Shown here in pieces: positions 1-7,370 of a stretch of DNA of 14,065 nt. The stretch is taken from positions 1 through 14,065 of the forward strand of contig CATLGN010000017.1 in assembly GCA_949935685.1 (NCBI GenBank), in the 5' to 3' direction. This DNA comes from an uncultured Lachnospiraceae bacterium (GTDB taxonomy: Bacteria; Bacillota; Clostridia; Lachnospirales; Lachnospiraceae). The first letter of the stretch is position 1. Each line of letters starts with the position of its first letter. Made by a program: the position numbers and the translations under genes. The notes beneath the pieces were generated by a model. It saw nothing but the letters and a program-made list of their open reading frames with translations, was not told where the DNA came from and ran no database searches.

Positions 1-180
1 GCCGCCGAGTGGCTGGAGGCCATCGGGGCGCTGAACGACGCGGAATACGCCGCCGCCCTGGCGCGGCACTACGGCGGCATGGGCTACGGTCCCGCCCGGG
101 TGCGGGAGAAGCTCTATGAAAAGGGCATTCCCCGGGAGCTGTGGGAGGACGCGTTGGAGGAGCTTCCCGAAGGCGGCGGG
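1..180 (+). CDS. recX: RecX regulatory protein, C-terminal fragment (5' end outside window)
   Basis: The reading frame is open from base 1, so the start lies outside the window. About 60 residues match the helical repeats of RecX, the protein that binds RecA filaments and modulates recombination: WLEAIGALNDAEYAAALARH, then a GYGPARVREKLYEKGIP segment and an acidic helix ending in LPE. The match stops near base 180. The frame then runs without a stop into unrelated DivIVA-like sequence, so the RecX tail is not native. By hand count GC is about 72% over these 180 bases, well above the following sequence, which suggests a different source for this piece. The family call is fairly secure; whether the junction is biological is doubtful. 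An internal ATG at 79 is not a credible start, because homology extends upstream of it. Confidence 0.7.
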
Positions 181-351
181 CAGGTGGACGCGTTTTTACA
201 GCGGGTGGCCTCGTATGTGGACGACGTCAACCAGCAGAACAGCGATCTGAACTATAAAATCAAAATTCTAGCGGACAAAATCGAAGAGTACAAGGCCGAT
301 GAGGAAAACATCCGGACAACAGCAAGGGGCACAAGCTCCGACGGAAAATGA
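181..351 (+). pseudogene. DivIVA-like coiled-coil fragment fused in frame to RecX remnant
   Basis: This is the continuation of the RecX reading frame, but the sequence changes to a DivIVA-type N-terminal coiled coil: VDAFLQRVASYVDDVNQQN, then KIKILADKIEEYKADEEN and IRTT. DivIVA proteins sit at curved membrane near poles and septa and organise division or growth. In the family the stretch after this point is normally LL-A-Q; here the match ends near base 321 and a short unrelated tail runs to a TGA at 349-351. The fragment therefore lacks both the family's N-terminal membrane-binding turn and the rest of the coiled coil. GC falls to about 58% and then 40% in successive 60-base blocks. I read it as a gene piece joined to RecX sequence by rearrangement or assembly error, not as a functional fusion protein. 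Confidence 0.55.
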
Positions 352-599
352 ATCAAATCCGTCGCATGGCTCAATACTCCGGACAAAAAATCCAGAAAGC
401 CGGAAGCCCGCAGGATTCCCACCGCGGCCATCAGACCGATCAGCGTCGGCATAATGCGGATTACAACGAGAAAGCCCTCTTTTGCGCCTTTGATAAAGTG
501 TTCATAGACATTGGTTTTCATCAGAAGTCCCTCTGCCACAATGTAAAAGATTACGAGAGGGATAACAATATTAGACAGATTGGATAAGACAGAAAGCAT
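294..599 (-). pseudogene. spmB: SpmB spore maturation protein, N-terminal fragment
   Basis: Reading leftward from an ATG at 599, about 100 residues match SpmB, a membrane protein which with SpmA is needed for spore core dehydration: NLSNIVIPLVIFYIV, the conserved NVYEHFIKGAKEGF loop, IRIMPTLIGLM, GILRASGFLDFL and FPSELVPLAVVRMFSSSA. Homology stops near base 294, where the frame enters the antisense of the DivIVA-like piece and reaches no SpmB C-terminal half. The full family length is about 175 residues, so this is truncated. SpmA normally precedes SpmB; here the upstream gene is an HD-GYP protein ending in a terminator whose T-tract touches the ATG. I see no strong ribosome binding site, only GGAAA. 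An earlier in-frame ATG at 641 lies inside the hairpin and is unlikely. Confidence 0.65.
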
Positions 600-602
600 A
601 AA

Positions 603-651
603 ATTTCCGGGCATTGGTTTGTTACATATATATGCAACCATGCCCGGAAAT
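603..651 (-). terminator. Intrinsic terminator after the HD-GYP gene
   Basis: A perfect 11-bp inverted repeat (604-614 TTTCCGGGCAT with 640-650 ATGCCCGGAAA) extends inward by GGTT/AACC with one bulged base, giving a stem of about 15 bp and a 16-base loop. An A-T pair at 603/651 can be added. On the minus strand the stem is followed by TTTTATGCTTT, a modest U-tract. It lies 18 bases beyond the HD-GYP stop codon, so it most likely ends the DUF3048/HD-GYP transcript. On the plus strand the bases that follow are A-rich rather than T-rich. Confidence 0.65.
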
Positions 652-668
652 AGAAAATCAAATCGTAT

Positions 669-1625
669 TTATTCAACGCGCTTCTCGTCGAGCCAGGTAC
701 AGAATAAGGCTGTCAGCTCGCTGTCCAGCTTACCCTTCTGCGCCATCTCACAGAGAATCCGCTTCGCTGTCTGCATATTCATAGGACGTTTATACGGCCG
801 GTCCGTTGCCACGAGAGAATCATAAATATCCGCAATCGTCAGTATCCGCGCCCCAAGCGGTATATCCCGCGCCCGCAGGCCCTTCGGATACCCGCTCCCA
901 TCCAGAAACTCATGGTGGGCGCTGACGATCTCCAGCACGTTTCCATACTGTCTTCCGAAACGAATTTCCCGCAGTATCTTTTCCGTGGCTACCGCATGGT
1001 ACTCCATAATCCGCCGTTCTTCTTCATTGAGCGTCCCTTTTTCAATTTGAAGATTCTGCAGTTCCGTCCGGGTCAGCCACGGAATAACCGCGCCGTCCCT
1101 TCCTGTGTACTTTCGTTTCCCCATTTCGGTAAAATACAGGATTTCCTGCTGCGGAACAGCGCTCTGTCCGTCCGCTTTTTCGATCCGCGCTTCCAGCTCG
1201 TCCAGATCGGTTTTCTGTCTTTGACAGTCCTGCGCATCCAGACGCCCCTCCAGACGGTCAATATCCAGATACGCTTTTAACAGCAGATAGCGTTCATGGA
1301 TCCGTTCCCGTCCGCCTTGTCCGAGCCGGTTTGCTTTATTCATAACTTCCAGCGGTATCACCAGTTTGCCTACATCATGCAGGTAGGCAGCCATCGTCAT
1401 CTGCTCCTCCTGTGCGGATGAAACATGCGGCTCCTGCCCCGTCTTCTCATATCTCCTGTTCAGAAAGCGGATCATACCCCTGACATAACCGGCCACCTGC
1501 ATTGTATGGCTGGCATTATACGGCGTCCGTTCGTCTATGGCTTTGGTAAAAGCCGCCACCATAGAGTACAGAAGCCCCTGCATATCCTGCAGATTCCTGT
1601 GCTCTTCCCGTATTTCAGATGCCAT
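669..1625 (-). CDS. HD-GYP domain phosphodiesterase (probable c-di-GMP hydrolase)
   Basis: A 318-residue soluble protein. The HD-GYP signature is complete: H40 in NASHTMQVAGYV, the H83-D84 pair in YLHDVGKLVIP, H210 in EEERRIMEYHAVATEKIL, H237-H238 in HHEFLDGSGYPKGL with GYP at 245-247, and ILTIADIYDSLVATDRPYKRP near 261-281. HD-GYP enzymes use a metal centre to hydrolyse cyclic di-GMP or related dinucleotides. Two features are unusual. About 100 residues (roughly 96-198), rich in charged coiled-coil sequence, separate the HD pair from the third metal-binding histidine, where canonical domains have a short helix. There is also no N-terminal receiver, GAF or transmembrane sensor, only a short helix. 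The gene starts 17 bases after the DUF3048 stop codon, with AGGG upstream of the ATG, so the two are co-transcribed. Substrate and signal cannot be read from the sequence. Confidence 0.85.
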   Translation of the reverse strand: MASEIREEHRNLQDMQGLLYSMVAAFTKAIDERTPYNASHTMQVAGYVRGMIRFLNRRYEKTGQEPHVSSAQEEQMTMAAYLHDVGKLVIPLEVMNKANRLGQGGRERIHERYLLLKAYLDIDRLEGRLDAQDCQRQKTDLDELEARIEKADGQSAVPQQEILYFTEMGKRKYTGRDGAVIPWLTRTELQNLQIEKGTLNEEERRIMEYHAVATEKILREIRFGRQYGNVLEIVSAHHEFLDGSGYPKGLRARDIPLGARILTIADIYDSLVATDRPYKRPMNMQTAKRILCEMAQKGKLDSELTALFCTWLDEKRVE

Positions 1626-1642
1626 AAAACCCTGTCCCTGTT

Positions 1643-2767
1643 CTATTTAATCGACAAATCCTTCCATCCGTCATCGGGAACAAGCGTAATATAAGTTTTT
1701 CCCGTATTGATGCTGATCTCGTCACCGTTCTCGTCAAAGAAACGGGTCGGTTCCGCATCCCCTGTCTTCATCCATGTCACCGGAATGGCCTTACCGTTTG
1801 TCAGATAATAACCGTCACGGCTGCTGGCATCGATGCAGTTATAGATCAGATAACCGTTTTCGTCATACTGATGGAATGTGCAGTTCTGAATCAGGACATT
1901 TTTAAATGTCAGTACCGCATCACCGTTTCCGGGATCGGTGTGCTTGTCTCCATATTCATAATAATCGTATGTCTTTGTCTCTTCATTGTATTTCAGATTG
2001 GACTTATTGTGCGGGAACGGCAGGGAAACTTCCGTCGCATCAATCACACCGTTTTCACCGTCCAGCGTCCGCTCTTCCTCGGCAAACTTGAAGTGCGGCC
2101 CCGTATAATACTCGTCGTACTCCCGGGAATAATTCGAAGCGTCAAACTTGCTGTCAAGGTTTCCGGTGCAGATATACTCCGTAAACTCTCTTGCCTTGCC
2201 GTTATTCACGCGGTCAAATCCGCCGCTGAAATGCGCGGAGTAATCCTCTGCCAGATACGGGTCAATGTAGAACGGTCCACCGTCATGGCACAATACCGCA
2301 TTCCACTCCGCGGCAAGCAGAATATTGGTCGGCCGTGTGCTGCGGATGCTGCCGAGCTGTTCGATCTTGCCCCAGTCTTTTACCACAGCCATCAGACGGG
2401 TAATTCTGCCATTTTTCGTGCTGTTCATAATTTCATAAACCACATCCGCCTGAGACAGGCCATAATGCGGCAGCGCCGTGGACTCATTGTCCACCATGGC
2501 AGCGATCGGCCTCTGATCTTTCAGGCTCTCATCAATCCATTCATTGGTCAGTTCGCTCCGATACATGCCTTCCGGGTCTTCTTCCACAACTTCCTCGGTT
2601 TCTTCTTCCGTCTCCACCGTCGCCTCTACTTCTTCCGGCACTTCTGTCTCTTCCTGAATATCATCCAGAAGGGAGCTGCTATCTTCCTCTTTGTCTTTCC
2701 CGCATCCGCCCAAAAGCACGGCTGCCATGACCACCGAGGTTAAAAGTAAAACTGCTTTTCTTTTCAT
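1643..2767 (-). CDS. DUF3048 (YerB-type) lipoprotein
   Basis: A 374-residue predicted lipoprotein. The N-terminus has a charged start, a hydrophobic stretch and a lipobox LGGC with Cys22 as the lipidation site, so the protein should be anchored on the outer face of the membrane. Residues 25-67 form a strongly acidic, Glu-rich linker. The rest fits the DUF3048 (YerB) family: RPIAAMVDNESTALPHYG near 86-103, ADVVYEIM, RITRLMAVV, the hallmark GSIRSTRPTNILLAAEW at about 139-155 and HDGGPFYIDP, with a C-terminal domain ending near VPDDGWKDLSIK. Length is normal for the family. Biochemical function is unknown; a cell-envelope role is likely from its location. The ATG at 2767 follows AAAGGA and a well-formed promoter at 2835-2862. 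It is the first gene of an operon with the HD-GYP gene. Confidence 0.9.
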   Translation of the reverse strand: MKRKAVLLLTSVVMAAVLLGGCGKDKEEDSSSLLDDIQEETEVPEEVEATVETEEETEEVVEEDPEGMYRSELTNEWIDESLKDQRPIAAMVDNESTALPHYGLSQADVVYEIMNSTKNGRITRLMAVVKDWGKIEQLGSIRSTRPTNILLAAEWNAVLCHDGGPFYIDPYLAEDYSAHFSGGFDRVNNGKAREFTEYICTGNLDSKFDASNYSREYDEYYTGPHFKFAEEERTLDGENGVIDATEVSLPFPHNKSNLKYNEETKTYDYYEYGDKHTDPGNGDAVLTFKNVLIQNCTFHQYDENGYLIYNCIDASSRDGYYLTNGKAIPVTWMKTGDAEPTRFFDENGDEISINTGKTYITLVPDDGWKDLSIK

Positions 2768-2834
2768 TCGTTCACCAAATTCCTTTCGTTCTTATTTTAT
2801 AATACTTATCGGGTTCGCTTTTTCTCCCTTCCCT

Positions 2835-2862
2835 ATCATACTACAATATTTCTTTCTGTCAA
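2835..2862 (-). promoter_or_regulatory. Sigma-A type promoter of the DUF3048/HD-GYP operon
   Basis: Read on the minus strand: a perfect -35 TTGACA (2857-2862), a 16-base spacer and a -10 TATGAT (2835-2840, five of six consensus). Transcription would start near 2828, giving a leader of about 60 bases before the ATG at 2767. This is the best promoter match in the window. Confidence 0.75.
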
Positions 2863-2923
2863 ACGGGTTTTTCATTTTCGCGGCGGAATATTTTAACAAT
2901 ATGCCAACTCCACTTTCCGTAGA

Positions 2924-2950
2924 TTGCCACGTATACGCGGCTGTGATAAG
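2924..2950 (+). promoter_or_regulatory. Weak candidate promoter for the XRE/ABC operon
   Basis: On the plus strand TTGCCA (2924-2929) and GATAAG (2945-2950, preceded by TGT as in an extended -10) are separated by 15 bases. A CGTATACG palindrome (2930-2937) lies between them and could be an operator for the XRE domain encoded just downstream. The spacing is short and the -10 matches only four of six positions, so this is tentative. Confidence 0.25.
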
Positions 2951-2992
2951 CTAATCCTGAAAAGAGGCGGACCCAAAGGAGGCGCGGCAAAT

Positions 2993-4753
2993 ATGGATAA
3001 TGTCAGGTTCGGCAAATTTGTCAGAGCTTGCAGACAGGAACAGAATATGACGCAGAAACAGCTTGCAGAGCGTCTTCATGTCTCTGACAAAGCTGTTTCC
3101 AAATGGGAAAACGGCATCGGCTTTCCCGACATCAAGCTTCTGGAGCCGCTTGCGGAATGCCTTGACGTCAGCCTTCTGGAACTGATGCAGAGCGAACGGC
3201 TCCGGGAGAGGCAAATTGAGGCAAAGGAAGCCGAGCAGGCGGTGGCGGATACCATCTCGCAGTCGGAAAAAACGCGCGAACTGCGGATGCGGATGGAAAA
3301 GATCCGTCTTCTGCTGACAGTCAGCGCGCTGGGAATCCTGTATCTGGTTTTTTCCGGTTTTTTCTCTGTCCTCCAAGCGTCCCAAAAAGGGCAAGGCGGA
3401 CTTTCTATATCCCGTCAAGCGGGGATATGGTATGAGAATCCGGTTATTTTCTATATCTGGGTGGGAATTTTTATTACCGGCTGTGTAACCGTCGCCTTTT
3501 TTACTTTATGGCGCACACAGCAGTTTCCCGTTCCGGCCGCCCGGATCGGCAGGCATCGGGTACAAGGCCTTCTCACCATTCTTATCGATATTCTGGTGGT
3601 GGTAATGCTTCACACCTACATGGCCAATATCGCCAATAATATAGAACAGTTACACGCACTCCCGGAAGCGATCCCCATAACCGCCTATCTGTCAAATAAT
3701 ACCGGCAGTATGCGGGCGCAGGTCGATATTCGGGAGGACATTGTACAGGGACTGGAAAACTCGGCTTATGTAAGAGATCTGGATCTGACGGTACGATTGA
3801 AGGCCGGGCTTGACGAAGTGGATCCCGATAACTGGAACACGCTTAATCTGTTCTTATGCGGTATCAATCGAATCGGCGCGGCAGGCGGCATTGATGAAGC
3901 GTCAATTGTCTGGAATACGGGAAGGGACGCTTCCCTGTTTGCGGGAACGGCAAATCTGTGCGTTGTGTCCAGACAGTTGTTTGAGCAAAACGGATGGCAG
4001 CTTGGAGAAAAAATCCGCCTGTGTCAATATTATTATTACCGGGGCGGGAGGCAAAATAAAGAACTGTTTATGGCTCCGCTGGAAGACGTGACTTATGAAA
4101 TCGCCGGATACGCAGATTGGATAACCGACAGGAGAGAAAATGACGGATTAACCCCGCCGGATATTCTGGTGCCCTTCGGCTCCGTCCGTGCGTCCCATCA
4201 GCGACAGGGAATCCGTTTCGTAGCACACTCCGCCTCTTTCACGGTCAATGATCCTCTGCATCTGAACGATTTTAAGCAGGAAATGAAGGCCCTGGGCCTT
4301 CACAGTCTCACACCCCTTTCCACGGCGGTCTCCTGTGACGGCGATGTACTGAATGTAAACGATTCCGTGTTTATCAGCACGGCAACGCGTCTCAGACAAC
4401 TGATCGACACGGCAAAAGCTTTTTATCCCGTTCTGCTGGCGCTGATTGTCTGCGTGGGGTATCTGGTAACATTGCTTCTCCTGCAGAGCCGCCGACAGGA
4501 AATGGCATTGCTCCGCTCTATTGGTCTTAACCGGAGAAGATGCTTTTTCCTTTTTTTCCGTGAGCAGTTCTTACTAACCGTCTGCGGCGTTCTGGCGGGA
4601 AGTCTGGCCGCAGTACTCCTGCATGGAAACTATGGCGCAAGCTCGGCGCTGACCGCATGTACTGTAGGCATATGCTACATTGCCGGAAACTGCCTCGCTC
4701 TCTGGCGGCTGCTCAAAGTAAGCGTGATGGAGGCGCTGGTCAGGACACAGTAA
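2993..4753 (+). CDS. XRE-HTH / FtsX-type ABC permease fusion
   Basis: A single 586-residue chain combines a DNA-binding domain with an ABC permease. Residues 4-66 are a typical XRE helix-turn-helix (NMTQKQLAERLHVSDKAVSKW, then FPDIKLLEPLAECLDVS). A charged linker leads to two membrane segments (about 106-128 and 151-174). The permease follows: a membrane helix at 191-213 (GLLTILIDILVVVMLHTYM), a large extracytoplasmic domain at about 214-476, and three C-terminal helices near 477-497, 526-546 and 551-573. The cytoplasmic loop RRQEMALLRSIGLNRRRC after the fourth helix is the FtsX/MacB signature. The start at 2993 is set by AAAGGAGG at 2975-2982; an in-frame ATG at 2924 lacks a site. The ATPase and second permease are just downstream on the same strand. 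The likely role is export, or sensing of an envelope-active compound, coupled to control of the gene's own operon; substrate unknown. Confidence 0.85.
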   Translation: MDNVRFGKFVRACRQEQNMTQKQLAERLHVSDKAVSKWENGIGFPDIKLLEPLAECLDVSLLELMQSERLRERQIEAKEAEQAVADTISQSEKTRELRMRMEKIRLLLTVSALGILYLVFSGFFSVLQASQKGQGGLSISRQAGIWYENPVIFYIWVGIFITGCVTVAFFTLWRTQQFPVPAARIGRHRVQGLLTILIDILVVVMLHTYMANIANNIEQLHALPEAIPITAYLSNNTGSMRAQVDIREDIVQGLENSAYVRDLDLTVRLKAGLDEVDPDNWNTLNLFLCGINRIGAAGGIDEASIVWNTGRDASLFAGTANLCVVSRQLFEQNGWQLGEKIRLCQYYYYRGGRQNKELFMAPLEDVTYEIAGYADWITDRRENDGLTPPDILVPFGSVRASHQRQGIRFVAHSASFTVNDPLHLNDFKQEMKALGLHSLTPLSTAVSCDGDVLNVNDSVFISTATRLRQLIDTAKAFYPVLLALIVCVGYLVTLLLLQSRRQEMALLRSIGLNRRRCFFLFFREQFLLTVCGVLAGSLAAVLLHGNYGASSALTACTVGICYIAGNCLALWRLLKVSVMEALVRTQ

Positions 4754-4810
4754 CCCCCGCATGGCCGCCGTACAGTCTCCACAGCGTAAATGGGAAAGGA
4801 TGATACAGAA

Positions 4811-5482
4811 ATGGAAATTTTGCGCGCAGAAAAGATAAGTTACAGTTATCGGACAAAATATCAGAAAGTGGACGCGGTGCGGAATGTGAGCTGCGCCTTT
4901 GAAACCGGAACCATGTACGCCATCGTGGGAAAATCGGGCAGCGGCAAAAGCACACTTCTGTCCCTTTTTGCAGGTCTGGATGTGCCCGATGCAGGCAGCA
5001 TTTATGTGCAGGAACAGTCGATACATGAACTGGACAGGGACGCTTACAGGCTCCGGCAGGCTTCCGTCGTATACCAGTCCTTCCATCTTTTCCCCTTGCT
5101 GAACGCTCTGGAAAACGTCATGCTCCCCATGGAATTTCAGCGAATCCCCCGTAAGGAAGCGCGAAAAAGAGCCGGGGAAATCCTGCACCGGGTAGGACTT
5201 ACCGAACAGATCTACCGACAGGTTCCCCGGATGATGAGCGGCGGGGAGCAGCAGCGGGTGGCCATTGCGCGGGCAGTGGCGGCAGGCGGTGAAATCATTC
5301 TGGCAGATGAGCCCACCGGCAACCTGGATTCCGAAAATGAGGAAAAGATCGTGGCGCTGCTGCGGTCTCTTGCCCATAACGACGGTTATACCGTCATTGT
5401 CATAACCCATAATCCCCGGGTGGAAGAAGCGGCGGACCATGTGTTCCGCATGGAAGACGGAAGGCTTACCCCGATACGATGA
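4811..5482 (+). CDS. ABC transporter ATP-binding protein (MacB/LolD type)
   Basis: A 223-residue ATPase with all motifs of an active ABC subunit: Walker [10 protein letters not shown] at 40-48, Q-loop Q89 in VVYQSFHLF, signature MSGGEQQRV at 142-150 (Met replacing the usual Leu), Walker [13 protein letters not shown] from 162, and switch His200 in ITHN. Length and motif spacing fit the MacB/LolD/BceA subfamily, which pairs with FtsX-type permeases rather than with classical importers. I chose the ATG at 4811 because AAAGGA lies 10 bases upstream; an ATG at 4790 in the same frame has no ribosome binding site and adds seven non-conserved residues. It sits 57 bases after the XRE-permease and 47 before the second permease, all on one strand, so the three genes form one transporter operon. 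Confidence 0.92.
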   Translation: MEILRAEKISYSYRTKYQKVDAVRNVSCAFETGTMYAIVGKSGSGKSTLLSLFAGLDVPDAGSIYVQEQSIHELDRDAYRLRQASVVYQSFHLFPLLNALENVMLPMEFQRIPRKEARKRAGEILHRVGLTEQIYRQVPRMMSGGEQQRVAIARAVAAGGEIILADEPTGNLDSENEEKIVALLRSLAHNDGYTVIVITHNPRVEEAADHVFRMEDGRLTPIR

Positions 5483-5529
5483 CAAGGGTCCTTCCCAATC
5501 GTTCAGACAGCGAAAGGATTGATTAACAG

Positions 5530-7356
5530 ATGGTGATCAGCAACAGCATCCGCCAGTTATGGAGGATGAAAGGACATACGGCGCTATTCCTGATCCTGCT
5601 ATGCGTATCTTCCGGCATGTTCAGTGTGGGAGCAGGATTTGGCATTATCAATGACCGGAATCTGCAAAACTATAAGGATTCCTTTATGACCATCGGTACC
5701 GTAGAGCAGAGCGCAACCGCCGTGCAGGAGATCGAAAGATGGGATGCGGAGACAAAAAGTTACCGTCTCACCACCCAAAATGTCTATGACGCATATATAC
5801 CGGAATCGGCGCTTGATTTCGAGGGTGCGGATTATCTGTCCGGACCGGAAAAACGGGTAAGTTACACGGCCTACAATCCGCAGTTCAAGCCCTATGAAGG
5901 CATCAGTCTGGAAATCGTTGTGGAAGTATCCCCTGTGGAAGACGCGGTGCCGGATCATCCGGTAAAACTCAAAATCACCCGGATACTGAGCGGTCAGGGA
6001 CTGCTGGAGGGCAGTATCATTGATTTCTGCGACCACTACAATCCCGCTCCGGCCATGCTGTATCAAAATAAGACCTATGTGATGTCACTCATCGATACGC
6101 AGGGGCATGAAAGCGAAAAGGAATTTGCGGATGACCAGGTGCGGGAATACCGGCCCGCGCCATTATTGGGCTCCAGCCAATATACGCCAGACGGAAACCG
6201 GATGCCGGATGCCGTCGCCGAAGATTATTTCTGCGATGAAGTCACACCGGGATTTTATGAGACAAAGCGCGGGAAACGCTGGCTTCATTATATAGAAACC
6301 ATTACCTACGCGGAATCGCTGTTCCCGGTTGTGGCAACGAATAACATGCACCTGATTGTCCCCTTTTATCAGGGTGATACGTATCTCAGTTCCGGCAGGG
6401 AATTTTCGCAGGAAGAATATCGTTCCGGCGCCAAAGTCTGCCTGATACCGGAACTGTTTGCCTCCGCGAACCGCCTTGCGCCCGGTGATCTTCTGCGGCT
6501 CCCTCTTATCACCGCCAACTATCATAAGAGCGCCGGTCAGATTTTTTATACAAACGCTTTACGCCCCTATTCCCTTCTGAATGCAGAAGGAGAAATATAC
6601 GAAGCGTTCGAAGACAGCGAATATGAAATCATTGGAATTTACGGCGGGAGCACCGGACTGGGCAATGCATATGGCATGGGCTTCAATGAGATAATTATCC
6701 CCGCCAATTCCGTAAAAAACAGTGACGAAGGCAATATCGTGGATTACGGCCCAATGACCGGCAGCACCACCTCTTTTGAAATTGCAAACGGAACCATTCC
6801 GGAATACATGGAAAAGTGGGAAAAACAGGGCATCCGCAATGTGGAGATTACATTTTTTGACAGAGGCTATACCAGGCTTTCCGCAGGCATCGAAAATATG
6901 AATGCCCTTGCCCGCATTCTGACCGCCAGCGGCGCTGTCATGGCGCTTTTGGTACTTGGCTATTTCAACTGGCTCTTTATTCTGCGCCAGAGTGAACGGA
7001 CTGCCGTGGAACGCTCTGTCGGATTCACCAAAAAGCAATGCTTTCTCTCCCTTTTCAGCGGGATTTTTCTGATTCTTCTTGCCGGAAGCCTGACAGGATG
7101 TACGGCAGGCGCAGTTTTATCGTCGCATCTGTCGTCAGGCATCGGAGAAACGGTTTATTATGACACGACTTTCGGAAACAGCGCTCCGGCAGAGGCAGAG
7201 GAAATATCCGTGCAGGATGACGGCTTTTACCCCATACAGGCCGCAGCAGGGACGATGGCAGCCGTCCTTCTTGCCGGCAGTCTGATGGCCGTTGTCGGCA
7301 TCACCTGCAACCTCGCAAAAGAGCCGATGGCAATGTTGGGAGGGAGGCGTGAATAG
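5530..7356 (+). CDS. FtsX-type ABC transporter permease
   Basis: A 608-residue membrane protein of FtsX/MacB layout. One N-terminal helix (about 17-40, with LFLILLCVSSGMF) is followed by a very large extracytoplasmic domain (about 41-465). Three C-terminal helices lie near 467-485, 505-528 and 567-590. The loop RQSERTAVERSVGFTKKQC after the second helix is the usual FtsX cytoplasmic coupling motif. The start at 5530 is preceded by AAAGGA at 5513-5518. Unlike the first permease of the operon it carries no HTH domain, so the transporter is probably an asymmetric heterodimer of two different permeases with one ATPase. It ends 14 bases from the convergent DeoR gene. Substrate unknown; the size of the outer domain suggests interaction with a peptide, lipid or envelope component. 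Confidence 0.85.
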   Translation: MVISNSIRQLWRMKGHTALFLILLCVSSGMFSVGAGFGIINDRNLQNYKDSFMTIGTVEQSATAVQEIERWDAETKSYRLTTQNVYDAYIPESALDFEGADYLSGPEKRVSYTAYNPQFKPYEGISLEIVVEVSPVEDAVPDHPVKLKITRILSGQGLLEGSIIDFCDHYNPAPAMLYQNKTYVMSLIDTQGHESEKEFADDQVREYRPAPLLGSSQYTPDGNRMPDAVAEDYFCDEVTPGFYETKRGKRWLHYIETITYAESLFPVVATNNMHLIVPFYQGDTYLSSGREFSQEEYRSGAKVCLIPELFASANRLAPGDLLRLPLITANYHKSAGQIFYTNALRPYSLLNAEGEIYEAFEDSEYEIIGIYGGSTGLGNAYGMGFNEIIIPANSVKNSDEGNIVDYGPMTGSTTSFEIANGTIPEYMEKWEKQGIRNVEITFFDRGYTRLSAGIENMNALARILTASGAVMALLVLGYFNWLFILRQSERTAVERSVGFTKKQCFLSLFSGIFLILLAGSLTGCTAGAVLSSHLSSGIGETVYYDTTFGNSAPAEAEEISVQDDGFYPIQAAAGTMAAVLLAGSLMAVVGITCNLAKEPMAMLGGRRE

Positions 7357-7370
7357 CTTTCCTCCCGGTG

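Noticed and set aside
1871..2743. 290-residue open frame on the plus strand
   Set aside because: It is antisense to the DUF3048 lipoprotein, which has a lipobox, family motifs, ribosome binding site and promoter; the plus frame shows no recognisable domain.
4574..5485. 303-residue open frame on the minus strand
   Set aside because: It is antisense to the ABC ATPase with all catalytic motifs; its composition is His/Cys/Pro rich and unlike a real protein.
7342..7366. GGGAGG/CCTCCC inverted repeat between the convergent permease and DeoR genes
   Set aside because: Six base pairs, overlapping the permease stop codon, with no T-tract on either strand; not convincing as a terminator.
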